Shown: positions 16,185 through 24,484 of the stretch, one piece after another | Position numbering within the stretch: the stretch's first letter is position 1 | Layout of the letters: each line of letters starts with the position of its first letter | DNA from: a bacterium SCSIO 12827 | GTDB taxonomy: Bacteria > Pseudomonadota > Alphaproteobacteria > Rhodospirillales > Casp-alpha2 | DNA: 64,000 nucleotides | Assembly (NCBI GenBank): GCA_024397995.1 | Contig: CP073746.1 | Location: 3,035,501 to 3,099,500, forward strand | Reading direction: 5' to 3' | Position numbers and translations under genes: made by a program | Notes under the pieces: model-generated | The model's input: the letters and a program-made list of their open reading frames with translations, nothing else | The model's database searches: none | What the model was told of the DNA's origin: nothing

Positions 16185-17210
16185 GTGGCCGGAAACCTGA
16201 CATCCGATGAGCGCGCCCGTCTGACAGACTGGCTCGCGGAGCAGGCCGGGGCGGCGATGCGCATTTTGGCGACGGAACGTCTGTCCGGCGGGGCGATCCA
16301 GGAAAACCATCGGCTGGAAATCGACGTCGCCGGCGGTCCCTGGCCCGGCCGTCACGATCTTGTCCTGCGCCGGGACGCGGCCTCCGCCGTCGCCACCAGC
16401 CATTCCCGGGCCGAGGAATTCGCACTGTTGAAGGCCGCACACATGGCCGGGGTCGCCGTGCCGGCCCCTTGCGTTCTGTGCGAGGACCTGGACATTCTGG
16501 GGGTGCCGTTCTTTCTCATGCATCGGGTGATGGGCGAGGCCCGGGGCAGCCGGCTGGTCAAGGAAGCGCCCAGCGCGGATCTGGTCTACGCCATCGGCGC
16601 CAACCTGGCGCGCATTCACAGCATCACGCCGCAGGGCGCCGACCTGGCCTTTCTCGGCCCACTGCCCAAGGACCCAGCCCGCGCCGCCGTGGCACAGTAC
16701 CGTGCCTATCTGGATGCCCTGCCCGACCCCCATCCCGCCGTCGAATGGGGCTTGGCCTGGCTTTCCGATCATGCCCCCGATCCCAGCGCCATCGTGCTGT
16801 GCCACCGCGACTACCGCATCGGCAACCTGATGATTGCACATGAAGAAACAGGCGGCACCCTGTCCGCGACCCTGGATTGGGAATTTGCCGGCTGGTCCGA
16901 TCCGCTGGAGGATATCGGCTGGTTCCTCGCCAAATGCTGGCGCTTCGGGCGCTGGGAGGAAGAAGCCGGCGGCCTGGGCCCGCGGGACGCCTTCCTCGCG
17001 GGTTATGAAGACGCCTCGGGCCGCACGGTCGACCCCGCCACCGTCACCTATTGGGAGGTCATGGCCCATGTGCGCTGGGCGGTGATCGCCCTGCAGCAGG
17101 CCTGGCGGCATGTATCGGGCGAGGAGCCGTCCCTCGAACTGGCGCTGACCGCCCATGTGGTGCCGGAACTCGAGGCGGAAATTCTCGCCATGACGGGAGA
17201 AGGCACATGA
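16185..17210 (+). CDS. aminoglycoside-phosphotransferase-fold kinase, LvaA/ACAD10-kinase-like
   Basis: 341-residue kinase-like protein. The Brenner motif LCHRDYRIGNLMI (HxDx4N catalytic loop) and LDWEFAGWSDPLEDIGWF (metal-binding Asp) show an active APH/choline-kinase fold. Placement straight after an ACAD and before a DUF6285-like gene matches the 4-hydroxyacyl-CoA kinase LvaA; antibiotic resistance is not indicated. GTG start; ends overlapping the next gene by 4 bases (ATGA). Confidence 0.88.
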   Translation: MAGNLTSDERARLTDWLAEQAGAAMRILATERLSGGAIQENHRLEIDVAGGPWPGRHDLVLRRDAASAVATSHSRAEEFALLKAAHMAGVAVPAPCVLCEDLDILGVPFFLMHRVMGEARGSRLVKEAPSADLVYAIGANLARIHSITPQGADLAFLGPLPKDPARAAVAQYRAYLDALPDPHPAVEWGLAWLSDHAPDPSAIVLCHRDYRIGNLMIAHEETGGTLSATLDWEFAGWSDPLEDIGWFLAKCWRFGRWEEEAGGLGPRDAFLAGYEDASGRTVDPATVTYWEVMAHVRWAVIALQQAWRHVSGEEPSLELALTAHVVPELEAEILAMTGEGT

Positions 17211-17560
17211 GAAAAAACCCAAGCGGCCCCGCCCTGACCATGATCGCCGACGCCACGGAGGCCGGCGCCGCCCCCGATGCCGGCAATGCCAAATACGTCG
17301 CGGCGATGATCCGCAACGCCCGTGCCATCGCCGCGCGTCAGGCCGCCGCCGGGGATGCGCCGGAACGGGCCGAGACGGCGGCCCTCAAGGCACTTCTGGG
17401 TGCGGACGGCAGCCTTCAAGACCTCAATCGTGCCCTCGCCCAAGCCATCCGCGACGGCAATGCCCCCCAGGGCACCCATGCCCATTTGACCGCCGTCACG
17501 CAGGCGGAATTGGGTGAGAGCAACCCCCGCTATCTGGCGCGGCTTAAAGAAACCGGCTGA
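17207..17560 (+). CDS. DUF6285-like small protein (LvaB-like kinase partner)
   Basis: 117-residue helical protein. YVAAMIRNARAIAARQ, then ALLGADGSLQDLNRALAQAI and a closing NPRYLARLK block resemble DUF6285 proteins, which sit next to APH-type kinases. In P. putida LvaB is the small partner required for LvaA activity. ATGA overlap with the kinase gene implies coupled translation and a probable complex. Family assignment is from memory of the pattern, so moderate confidence. Confidence 0.7.
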   Translation: MRKNPSGPALTMIADATEAGAAPDAGNAKYVAAMIRNARAIAARQAAAGDAPERAETAALKALLGADGSLQDLNRALAQAIRDGNAPQGTHAHLTAVTQAELGESNPRYLARLKETG

Positions 17561-17562
17561 TC

Positions 17563-18888
17563 ATGTCGGAGGTTCACGATGGCAGGCTGACCGGTCAGTT
17601 CTACGATCTCGCGACCGGCGACGAGGACGCCCGTCTGTGCCGTGACATCCCGGAAGAACAATGCCGCGAACAACCCGTCAATTTTCTTGCCCAGACGGCG
17701 GCCCAGGCCCTCAGCAAGACCGGCGACGCTTTGGCCGACACCAAGGTCGTCCTGCCCTGGCTTTTAGGCACGATGGGCGCGCCCGCCGCCTTCGCGGGAC
17801 TGCTTGTTCCGATCCGGGAATCGCTGGCGTTGATGCCGCAAATACTGGTCGGCGGCGTCATCCGCCAGTTCCCCCGGCGCAAGGCGTTCTGGGCCGTCGC
17901 CTCGATCGCGCAGGGGGCATGCATCCTGGCCATGGCCGGCGCGGCCGTTGCGGGTCTGGAGGGCATGGCGGCGGGATGGACGGTGACCACGCTGGTGGTG
18001 CTGTTCAGTCTGGCGCGCGGCGTCGCGTCCATCGCCGCCAAGGACGTTCTGGGCAAGACCGTGTCCAAGGGCCGTCGCGGGCGCGTCAGCGGACATGCCG
18101 CCACGATTGCCGGGCTCGCTGCCGGGGCCGTGGGCACCTACCTGATGCTGAGCCCCGCCGCGACCCGGCCTGACTGGCTGCTCTATGCCCTTGTCGCCGG
18201 TGCCGGAATCTGCTGGTTCGTCGCGGCGGCGGTCTATCTTCGGATTGTCGAGCATCCCGGCGCCGTTAGCGGCGGGCGCGGCATCAACGATCTGGTGCGC
18301 GAACAGGTCTCGATCCTGGCCAAGGACCGGCAGTTGCAGCGGTTTCTGGCGACCCGGGCCTTGATGATTTCGACAGCGTTGGTGGGCCCGCTTTACGTGA
18401 CCCTGGCACAGCAGCAAACGGGCCTGGGGCTTGATGGCTTGGGCTGGCTGATCATCGCTTCGGGTCTGTCCGCAGCGCTTAGTTCGTCGTTCTGGGGCAT
18501 TCTCTCCGATCGTTCCTCCCGCGCCACAATGGCCCTGGCGGCGACGATCGCGGGCGCGCTCGGCCCCGTGGCGCTGCTGGCCCTGACGCATATGCCCGGC
18601 ATTGCCGGCTCAATCATCTTTTACGCTGCCATTCTATTCGTGCTGGGCGTCGCCCATGCCGGCGTACGCATCGGGCGCAAAACCCACGTCGTCGACCTTG
18701 CGGGCGGTGACCGCAAGGCCGAGTACGTCGCGCTGAGCAACACCGTGATCGGCATACTGTTGCTGGGAACCGGCGCGCTGACGGGGGCCTTGATGGGGAT
18801 CAGCATCACGGCGGCGATCGGAACGCTGTCAGTGCTCGCCCTGTTGGGCGCGGGCCTGGCCATGACGATGGCCAACGTCCAGGAATGA
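17563..18888 (+). CDS. MFS transporter
   Basis: 441 residues with about twelve membrane segments and a long (~45 residue) hydrophilic N-terminus containing two Cys. No substrate motif is recognisable. The gene begins 2 bases after the DUF6285-like stop, so it belongs to the ACAD-kinase operon and may carry the organic acid substrate or a product. Confidence 0.75.
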   Translation: MSEVHDGRLTGQFYDLATGDEDARLCRDIPEEQCREQPVNFLAQTAAQALSKTGDALADTKVVLPWLLGTMGAPAAFAGLLVPIRESLALMPQILVGGVIRQFPRRKAFWAVASIAQGACILAMAGAAVAGLEGMAAGWTVTTLVVLFSLARGVASIAAKDVLGKTVSKGRRGRVSGHAATIAGLAAGAVGTYLMLSPAATRPDWLLYALVAGAGICWFVAAAVYLRIVEHPGAVSGGRGINDLVREQVSILAKDRQLQRFLATRALMISTALVGPLYVTLAQQQTGLGLDGLGWLIIASGLSAALSSSFWGILSDRSSRATMALAATIAGALGPVALLALTHMPGIAGSIIFYAAILFVLGVAHAGVRIGRKTHVVDLAGGDRKAEYVALSNTVIGILLLGTGALTGALMGISITAAIGTLSVLALLGAGLAMTMANVQE

Positions 18889-18965
18889 TGCCGCAGGCTG
18901 CACAGACAACATAATGTGATGGGCTGTGATTTCACGGCCCACCGGCCAACAACGATAATCCAGCC

Positions 18966-19313
18966 ATGACGACAATTCTGCTGGTCGATGATGACGCGGA
19001 CCTGCGCGGGACGCTGTGCGAAACCCTGGAAGATGCCGGGTTTCGCGTACTGGCCGCGTCGGGCGGTCATGCGGCGCTTGAGATCGTCGCGCGCGAGGCC
19101 GTCGACACCGCCGTCACCGACATTGTCATGGCCGACGGCGAAGGTATCGAGTTCATCCTGAAAGCAAAGGCGACCCGGCCCGGCCTGCCCGTGATCGCCA
19201 TGTCAGCCAAGGCCATGTATCTCAAGGACGCGGCCCGGCTTGGCGCCGATCATACGCTGCTGAAACCGTTTCGCCTGCGCCAGTTGCTGGACCTGCTTGG
19301 TCCCGCCGCCTAG
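18966..19313 (+). CDS. single-domain response regulator (CheY-like)
   Basis: 115-residue stand-alone receiver with D8/D9 acidic pair, phospho-acceptor D52 (TDIVMADGEG), S80 and K100 (LLKPF). There is no output domain, so it may relay phosphate or act by protein contact. No cognate kinase is adjacent; the nearest histidine kinase is at 21381-22904 on the opposite strand. Confidence 0.85.
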   Translation: MTTILLVDDDADLRGTLCETLEDAGFRVLAASGGHAALEIVAREAVDTAVTDIVMADGEGIEFILKAKATRPGLPVIAMSAKAMYLKDAARLGADHTLLKPFRLRQLLDLLGPAA

Positions 19314-19409
19314 ACCGTGCGTTTCGCGAATTTAGGCGTTATATAACTTCAGAGACAAAAACAGCCGCGCCCACCGGGCAGCGACCGCCACCGAGGAGAC
19401 GCCACCCCC

Positions 19410-20711
19410 ATGTCCATCGTATTGGGATGCATTGCCGACGATTTCACCGGCGCCACGGACCTTGCCAACACCCTGGTCAAGAACGGCATGCGCACGGTCC
19501 AGGTCAACGGCGTGCCCTCGGGCGCCAGCCTGAAGGATCTGGGCGATGCGGAAGCCGTGGTCGTGGCCTTGAAATCACGCACCTGCCCGGTGCACGAAGC
19601 CGTCACCGAATCGCTCGCCGCCCTGGCCTGGCTCAAGGGTCTGGGTACCCGGCAGATCTTCTTCAAGTACTGTTCGACCTTCGATTCCACGGACATCGGC
19701 AATATCGGCCCGGTCGCCGACGCCCTGCTGGACGCGCTCGACGCCGATTTCGCCATCGCCTGCCCGGCCTTTCCGACCACCGGGCGGACGATCTACAAGG
19801 GCTATCTGTTCGTGAACGACGTGCTGTTGTCTGAATCGAGCCTCAAGGATCACCCCCTGACCCCCATGCGCGACGCCAATCTTGTCCGCGTGCTGTCCCG
19901 GCAGACGGACGAGATGGTCGGCCTGGTCGAACACAAGACCGTGCGCAAAGGCCCGGCCGAGGTAAAAGCCGCCTTCGCGTCCCTGAAAAAGAACGGCAAC
20001 CGTTATGCCATCGTCGATGCCCTGGACGACGCCGATCTGGGCGTGATCGGCCAGGCCGTGGCCGATCACCCGTTGGTCACCGGCGGCTCGGGCATTGCGC
20101 TTGGCCTGCCGGAAAACTATCGCCGCCAGGGCCTGTTGGGGGCCGCCGCCAAGGCGCAATTACCGAATGTCACCGGCCCCGCCGTGGTCATTGCCGGAAG
20201 CTGCTCACAAGCCACCCGTGCGCAGGTCGCGCGGGCGAAAAAGCTGTGGCCGACCCATCAGGTCGATCCCCTGGCCCTCGGCGACGTGGTCGAGGCGGCG
20301 CGCGTGTTGGCCGACAAGATATTGGCCGGCCTCAATACCGGACCGCAGCTGATCTATTCCACCGCTGACCCGGATACGGTGCTGAAGGTGCAGTCGGAAA
20401 TGGGCCGCGGTCAGGCGGGTGATACGGTCGAACGGTTCTTCGGACGGCTGGCGCGCAACCTGCGCGACGGCGGCGTGCGGCGCTTCGTCGTCGCCGGCGG
20501 TGAAACGTCGGGCGCCGTGGTTCAGGCGCTGGGCGTACAGGCCATGCGCATCGGCCCGGAAATCGACCCGGGCGTGCCCTGGACGGAAAGCCTGTCCCTA
20601 GGCGCTGGCGGCGAGGCGCCCCTGGCGCTCACCCTCAAGTCCGGCAACTTCGGGGCCGAGGACTTTTTCGAAAAAGCGCTGGCCATGCTCGACGAAAAGG
20701 CCGCCGCATGA
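19410..20711 (+). CDS. otnK: 3-oxo-tetronate kinase OtnK
   Basis: Phosphorylates 3-oxo-tetronate at O-4 in four-carbon acid sugar breakdown. At 433 residues it fits the DUF1537 family length. The N-terminal substrate motif CIADDFTGATDLA and the C-terminal VVAGGETSGAVVQALG nucleotide motif are both intact. The next gene is otnC with an ATGA overlap, so the kinase-decarboxylase pair is present, but the isomerase (otnI) and the initial dehydrogenase are not in this window. Confidence 0.9.
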   Translation: MSIVLGCIADDFTGATDLANTLVKNGMRTVQVNGVPSGASLKDLGDAEAVVVALKSRTCPVHEAVTESLAALAWLKGLGTRQIFFKYCSTFDSTDIGNIGPVADALLDALDADFAIACPAFPTTGRTIYKGYLFVNDVLLSESSLKDHPLTPMRDANLVRVLSRQTDEMVGLVEHKTVRKGPAEVKAAFASLKKNGNRYAIVDALDDADLGVIGQAVADHPLVTGGSGIALGLPENYRRQGLLGAAAKAQLPNVTGPAVVIAGSCSQATRAQVARAKKLWPTHQVDPLALGDVVEAARVLADKILAGLNTGPQLIYSTADPDTVLKVQSEMGRGQAGDTVERFFGRLARNLRDGGVRRFVVAGGETSGAVVQALGVQAMRIGPEIDPGVPWTESLSLGAGGEAPLALTLKSGNFGAEDFFEKALAMLDEKAAA

Positions 20712-21346
20712 CCCCGGAAAACAAACAGCGCGACGAGATTGCTCTTCTTGGAAAATCCCTGTTCGACCGGGGCATGACCTATGCATCGTCCGGCAACATC
20801 AGCGTGCGGACGGAAGACGGCGGCTGGCTGATGACGCCGTCCGGATCCTGCCTGGGACGGCTTGACCCGGAACGCATTTCCAAGCTCGACAAGGACGGCA
20901 ATCACGTCAGTGGCGACAAGCCGACCATCGAGACCTTCCTGCACATGGCCGTCTACGATCAGCGCGCCACGGCCAAGGCCATCGTGCACCTGCATTCGAC
21001 CCATTCGGTCGCCGTCAGTTGTTTGAAGGAAGTGAACCCGAAGAACGTGCTGCCGCCGATCACCGCCTATTACGTGATGAAGGTCGGCACCCTGCCGCTG
21101 ATCCCGTTCTTTCCGCCAGGCAGCGTTGACCTGGCCAAGGCCGTCAAGGAAATGGCGTCGGACCACCACGCGGTATTGCTTGCCAACCACGGGCCCGTGG
21201 TCGCCGGCAAGACGCTGGCTGATGCGGTCTACGCGACGGAAGAACTTGAGGAAACGGCGCGGCTCTACCTCATGCTGCGCGGGCTCGACACCACGTTCCT
21301 TTCGCCGGAACAGGTCGCCGAATTGAAGGCGCGCTTTCCAGGTTGA
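20708..21346 (+). CDS. otnC: 3-oxo-tetronate 4-phosphate decarboxylase OtnC
   Basis: Class II aldolase/adducin-fold decarboxylase of 212 residues that turns 3-oxo-tetronate 4-phosphate into dihydroxyacetone phosphate. Zinc ligands H94 and H96 (HLHSTHS) and a further His in ANHGPVV are visible, with a Glu (E75) as likely catalytic acid. Operon with otnK. Class II aldolases on other phosphosugars remain an alternative, but the neighbour supports OtnC. Confidence 0.88.
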   Translation: MTPENKQRDEIALLGKSLFDRGMTYASSGNISVRTEDGGWLMTPSGSCLGRLDPERISKLDKDGNHVSGDKPTIETFLHMAVYDQRATAKAIVHLHSTHSVAVSCLKEVNPKNVLPPITAYYVMKVGTLPLIPFFPPGSVDLAKAVKEMASDHHAVLLANHGPVVAGKTLADAVYATEELEETARLYLMLRGLDTTFLSPEQVAELKARFPG

Positions 21347-21380
21347 CCTGTCGGGACAGACTGGATTCCACCGTGACCGG

Positions 21381-22904
21381 CTACTTCACTGCCGGCAATT
21401 CAAACCAGAACGTGCTGCCGTCTCCCAGAACACTGTCCACACCGATCTGGCCGTTCATCAACTCGATCAACTGCTTACAGAGCGCGAGGCCGATACCATC
21501 CCCTTCGACCCTCGAGGATAAGGCGTCGCTTGTACGGTGATAACGGGTAAACACTTCCTCCAAATGAGATTCGGCGACCCCAGTTCCCGTGTCCTTGACC
21601 CAAATTCGGATGAATCCGTCACCAACTCTGCGGGCCCCGATCATGATCCGGCCCCCGGCTCGGTTATACTTGATCGCATTCCCTAAAAGATTCAGCAGGC
21701 ATTGCTTGACGCGGAAATCATCACCGTTGACCGTCAGGTTCGCCGCGACATCGTCCACGAAAATCGTGATGTCGCGTTGGTGGGCCAGCATGTCGACCAA
21801 TGAAACACTTTCGGTAACGAGCTCAAGCACAGAAATCGGGGTAACTCTAAGATTGAAGGCGCCGTCATCGCTGCGGGATTGTTCAAGGACATGGTTGATC
21901 AGATTCAACTGATGGTTTCCGGCCTTGATCATGTTCTCGATGTATTTCTCCTGCTTATCGTCCAGGCCATTGCCCCCGTTAATCGTGAGCAATTGGGCGA
22001 ATCCCAGAATGGCATTGAGCGGTGTTCGCAATTCATGGCTCATGAATTCGACCAACCATGATTTCTGATCGCTTGCTTTTTGCGCGATTTCGCGGGCACG
22101 AACTTCGCTGGTTACATCCGACACCAAAGCCATGAATTCAGGCGCGCCGCCAGCCGTGGTCGCCGCCGGTACGATCCGTACGGACAGGTGCCGAGTGCTT
22201 TCTGGATAGGCGCCGATCGTCAATTCCCGCACCATGGGCTGCACCGAATGCCTCTGGCTCGGGTCCGCAACGGCGCCGCCATCCAGATTACAGCCAGGCA
22301 GCACATCACGAATATGGCGTCGGGTAAGGTCCCGCTCATCCAAACCGAGCATCTCCAATCCGAACCTGTTGATCGAATGGACCATTCCCTGATCACTGAT
22401 CAGCAGAATTCCAATCGGCGCATGCTCCAGCAGGTCGTCGAGAAACGAATGATGGGCATCCTGAAAGCTGTGTCGGTTCGGCAAGTCCTGTTCGGCGTGG
22501 CGGAGCGACCCAATGGCTGCGCGGCGGCATTGCAGAATGTGAATGCGCTCACGAATATGATCCGCAACGGCCTTCGGGTCGGCTGTTGAGAGTACGGCTG
22601 TATCGCTGACTGGCAGGTCCTGAAACTTTTGAGACTGCTCCTGGCCGCCAGCGCTGAAAGCATCATTCAATATGACGATCGGCAATTTGGCGCCCGAGTA
22701 ACGCAATCCAACGGCTGTTCCGACAGGATCACGATCTCCCGCGCCCAACAAAAGCAATCTTGGCCACTCTTCGCCATTGTCCTGACAGATGTCGTCGACC
22801 GCCCCAGCCCATGCATGAAAAGAGAATCCATCGCCCATGGAGCCGATCAGGCGGTCCAAGAATGGTTGATCGTCGAGTTGATAGAGCACTTGCGCGTTCA
22901 TCAT
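21381..22904 (-). CDS. PAS-domain hybrid-like sensor histidine kinase with degenerate N-terminal receiver
   Basis: 507 residues, cytoplasmic (no membrane segment). Residues 1-125 have a receiver-like alpha/beta pattern lacking the phospho-acceptor Asp context; a PAS domain lies at about 152-270; HisKA has its H-box at H290 (MSHELRTPLNA); HATPase motifs LLNLLGNAIKYN and VKDTGTG and GDGIGLALCK follow. Starts 3 bases after the end of the acyl-CoA dehydrogenase-like gene, so the two are co-transcribed. Lower GC than neighbours suggests the pair was acquired together. No paired response regulator is adjacent. Confidence 0.87.
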   Translation of the reverse strand: MMNAQVLYQLDDQPFLDRLIGSMGDGFSFHAWAGAVDDICQDNGEEWPRLLLLGAGDRDPVGTAVGLRYSGAKLPIVILNDAFSAGGQEQSQKFQDLPVSDTAVLSTADPKAVADHIRERIHILQCRRAAIGSLRHAEQDLPNRHSFQDAHHSFLDDLLEHAPIGILLISDQGMVHSINRFGLEMLGLDERDLTRRHIRDVLPGCNLDGGAVADPSQRHSVQPMVRELTIGAYPESTRHLSVRIVPAATTAGGAPEFMALVSDVTSEVRAREIAQKASDQKSWLVEFMSHELRTPLNAILGFAQLLTINGGNGLDDKQEKYIENMIKAGNHQLNLINHVLEQSRSDDGAFNLRVTPISVLELVTESVSLVDMLAHQRDITIFVDDVAANLTVNGDDFRVKQCLLNLLGNAIKYNRAGGRIMIGARRVGDGFIRIWVKDTGTGVAESHLEEVFTRYHRTSDALSSRVEGDGIGLALCKQLIELMNGQIGVDSVLGDGSTFWFELPAVK

Positions 22905-22907
22905 GTG

Positions 22908-24101
22908 CTACTCATCACCGAACAATGCGCTCCCCAGGAGCTTTCGGCCCGTCCAAATGCGCAACAGGTCGGTCGTCGGCGCCATCACATGCGCCGCGCG
23001 TACATCGCGCAAATGCCGTTGCAACCGATCACCATCCCGATAGGCGCTTCCCCCCATCATGGTCATCGACTCGTTGACGACATGCGTTGCAACATCGGCG
23101 ACTTCCGCCTTCGATGACAGAATGTGTATAACCGCATTCTCATCGCCCGAATCAAACAACCGCGCCCCGTTGTACAGAAGTTGACGCACGGCTTCGGTCT
23201 TGGCCCAAAGCGTGCCAAGGCGCTGTTGCAAGACAGATGAATCGGACAAACGGCGACCGTCGTGTTTGAACTCCCGCGCAATCAAATGCGCCCGCACGAT
23301 TTCAAGGGCATCGGCAGCAACACCCAAATATGTCCCCGACATGGCCGCCAGAAAGTACGGCGCAACGACATTGAACATGTACCAGATCTGATCGCCCTCA
23401 GATCCCAGCAGGTTACGTGCGTCTAAATGGACGCTGTTCAGTTCAAGCGTGCGGGAATCGTTGCCACGCATGCCGAAGCCTTCCCAGGGGTCATGCCATG
23501 TCATGCCCTCAGTCCCGTCGGGAAGAACCGTGCAAGAGAACTGCACCAGTCCTTCGGGGTCATGGTTCATGACGGATACGACGTATGAATCGACGTGCGA
23601 TCCATTGGTTACGAAATGTTTACTCCCGTCGATGCGAAGCGTCGCCTCATCCATATGAGTCAGGCGGGTCTGCGGAAAGTAGAAATGCGATCCGGTCCCG
23701 GCTTCGCTTAACGCCAGTGTCGTTAGATGCTCACCATCACAGATCGGGCGCAGGAATGCCTGCACGTGGTAATCCGTTGCACGGGCCGCGATCACAGACG
23801 AACCAACGCAATGCATACCGAAGCAGATCGCCGTCGATGCGCATTCCCGCCCGAGGGTTTCGCAGACCTTTGCCAGTGCCGTCAGGCCGTGGCCCAGACC
23901 GCCGAATTTACGGTCAACCACCAATCCACCCAATCCGGCAGCTTGCAGGGCTCTCAGTCCTGCTTCCGGCCAGGAGCAATCCTTGTCAATTTGCGTCGCA
24001 TTCTCTCGAACCACGCCTTCGGCGATGCGTTTCGTAACGGCGAGTACATCACTCAAGGACGTGCGGTCCGATGAGAGAACTTGTGCGGCTTCATTAGCCA
24101 T
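22908..24101 (-). CDS. acyl-CoA dehydrogenase-fold flavoprotein lacking the catalytic Glu
   Basis: 397 residues with the ACAD fold: ALSEAGTGSHF and WEGFGMRGNDSRTL motifs, a middle beta domain, and a C-terminal four-helix region. Where classic dehydrogenases have EGTxE, this protein has HVMAPTTDLLR after the YRDGDRLQRHLRD segment, so the base Glu is missing. That pattern is seen in ACAD-like flavin monooxygenases or N-oxygenases of PF08028 type. A strong GGAGGA lies just before the ATG. Base composition is lower in GC than surrounding genes. Downstream kinase coupling suggests sensory or secondary metabolism. Confidence 0.8.
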   Translation of the reverse strand: MANEAAQVLSSDRTSLSDVLAVTKRIAEGVVRENATQIDKDCSWPEAGLRALQAAGLGGLVVDRKFGGLGHGLTALAKVCETLGRECASTAICFGMHCVGSSVIAARATDYHVQAFLRPICDGEHLTTLALSEAGTGSHFYFPQTRLTHMDEATLRIDGSKHFVTNGSHVDSYVVSVMNHDPEGLVQFSCTVLPDGTEGMTWHDPWEGFGMRGNDSRTLELNSVHLDARNLLGSEGDQIWYMFNVVAPYFLAAMSGTYLGVAADALEIVRAHLIAREFKHDGRRLSDSSVLQQRLGTLWAKTEAVRQLLYNGARLFDSGDENAVIHILSSKAEVADVATHVVNESMTMMGGSAYRDGDRLQRHLRDVRAAHVMAPTTDLLRIWTGRKLLGSALFGDE

Positions 24102-24113
24102 TCGTTCTCCTCC

Positions 24114-24133
24114 AATCGCCTGATTTGGCGATT
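24114..24133. promoter_or_regulatory. operator-like dyad upstream of the flavoprotein-kinase operon
   Basis: AATCGCC (24114-24120), a 6-base spacer, and GGCGATT (24127-24133) form a perfect 7-6-7 inverted repeat, 12 bases upstream of the start codon at 24101 and directly before its ribosome binding site. Repressor operator or 5' leader hairpin. Confidence 0.55.
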
Positions 24134-24326
24134 ATTTATCGGTTTCACCAACCCCGCCCGAGCAATGTCTGCATTACATCTTCATCCAGAAGACACGACA
24201 CAACCGGCAGGGTTCAGGCCCCCTTTAGCAACGCTAACGACGCAAACTTCATGCCATATTATACACGCCTTAAGGATAGTATACTTATGCGCGTGGGCTT
24301 ATTTGCCCTGCCAATCCGGCTTCTGC

Positions 24327-24361
24327 CCAGGACGGATATGAAAGCACACTTTCCGTCCTGG
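24327..24361. repeat. perfect 9-bp inverted repeat (hairpin)
   Basis: CCAGGACGG (24327-24335) and CCGTCCTGG (24353-24361) with a 17-base loop in the divergent spacer. No T-run on either side, so an intrinsic terminator is unlikely; it may be an operator or structured leader. Confidence 0.5.
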
Positions 24362-24442
24362 CACGGCCCAATTCGGCCAAGGCATCAAAATTCACAATCC
24401 GGGCGGCAAGACGGTTGCCGTAATTTCCATCTCATGAAATAT

Positions 24443-24460
24443 ATAGACTGTTCTGTCTAT
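24443..24460 (+). promoter_or_regulatory. TetR-family-type operator upstream of the VOC gene
   Basis: ATAGAC (24443-24448), 6 bases, GTCTAT (24455-24460). A TAGAC-N6-GTCTA dyad is a common operator form of TetR repressors that control detoxification genes. It lies 24 bases before the VOC start, over the probable promoter. No tetR gene is in the window. Confidence 0.65.
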
Positions 24461-24484
24461 CAACATTGTAATTGGAGCACGACC

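Larger units (their letters stand above)
24102..24484. other. 383-base divergent regulatory region
   Basis: No plausible gene. It contains three separate symmetry elements, listed individually: a dyad beside the reverse flavoprotein start, a hairpin at 24327-24361, and a TetR-type operator beside the VOC gene. GC content is lower than in the coding flanks. Confidence 0.6.

Noticed and set aside
14854-16440. Long reverse frame opposite the ACAD gene
   Set aside because: Antisense shadow of an obvious acyl-CoA dehydrogenase.
16185-17210. Aminoglycoside resistance gene
   Set aside because: Kinase fold is shared, but the ACAD and DUF6285-like neighbours point to acyl-CoA metabolism.
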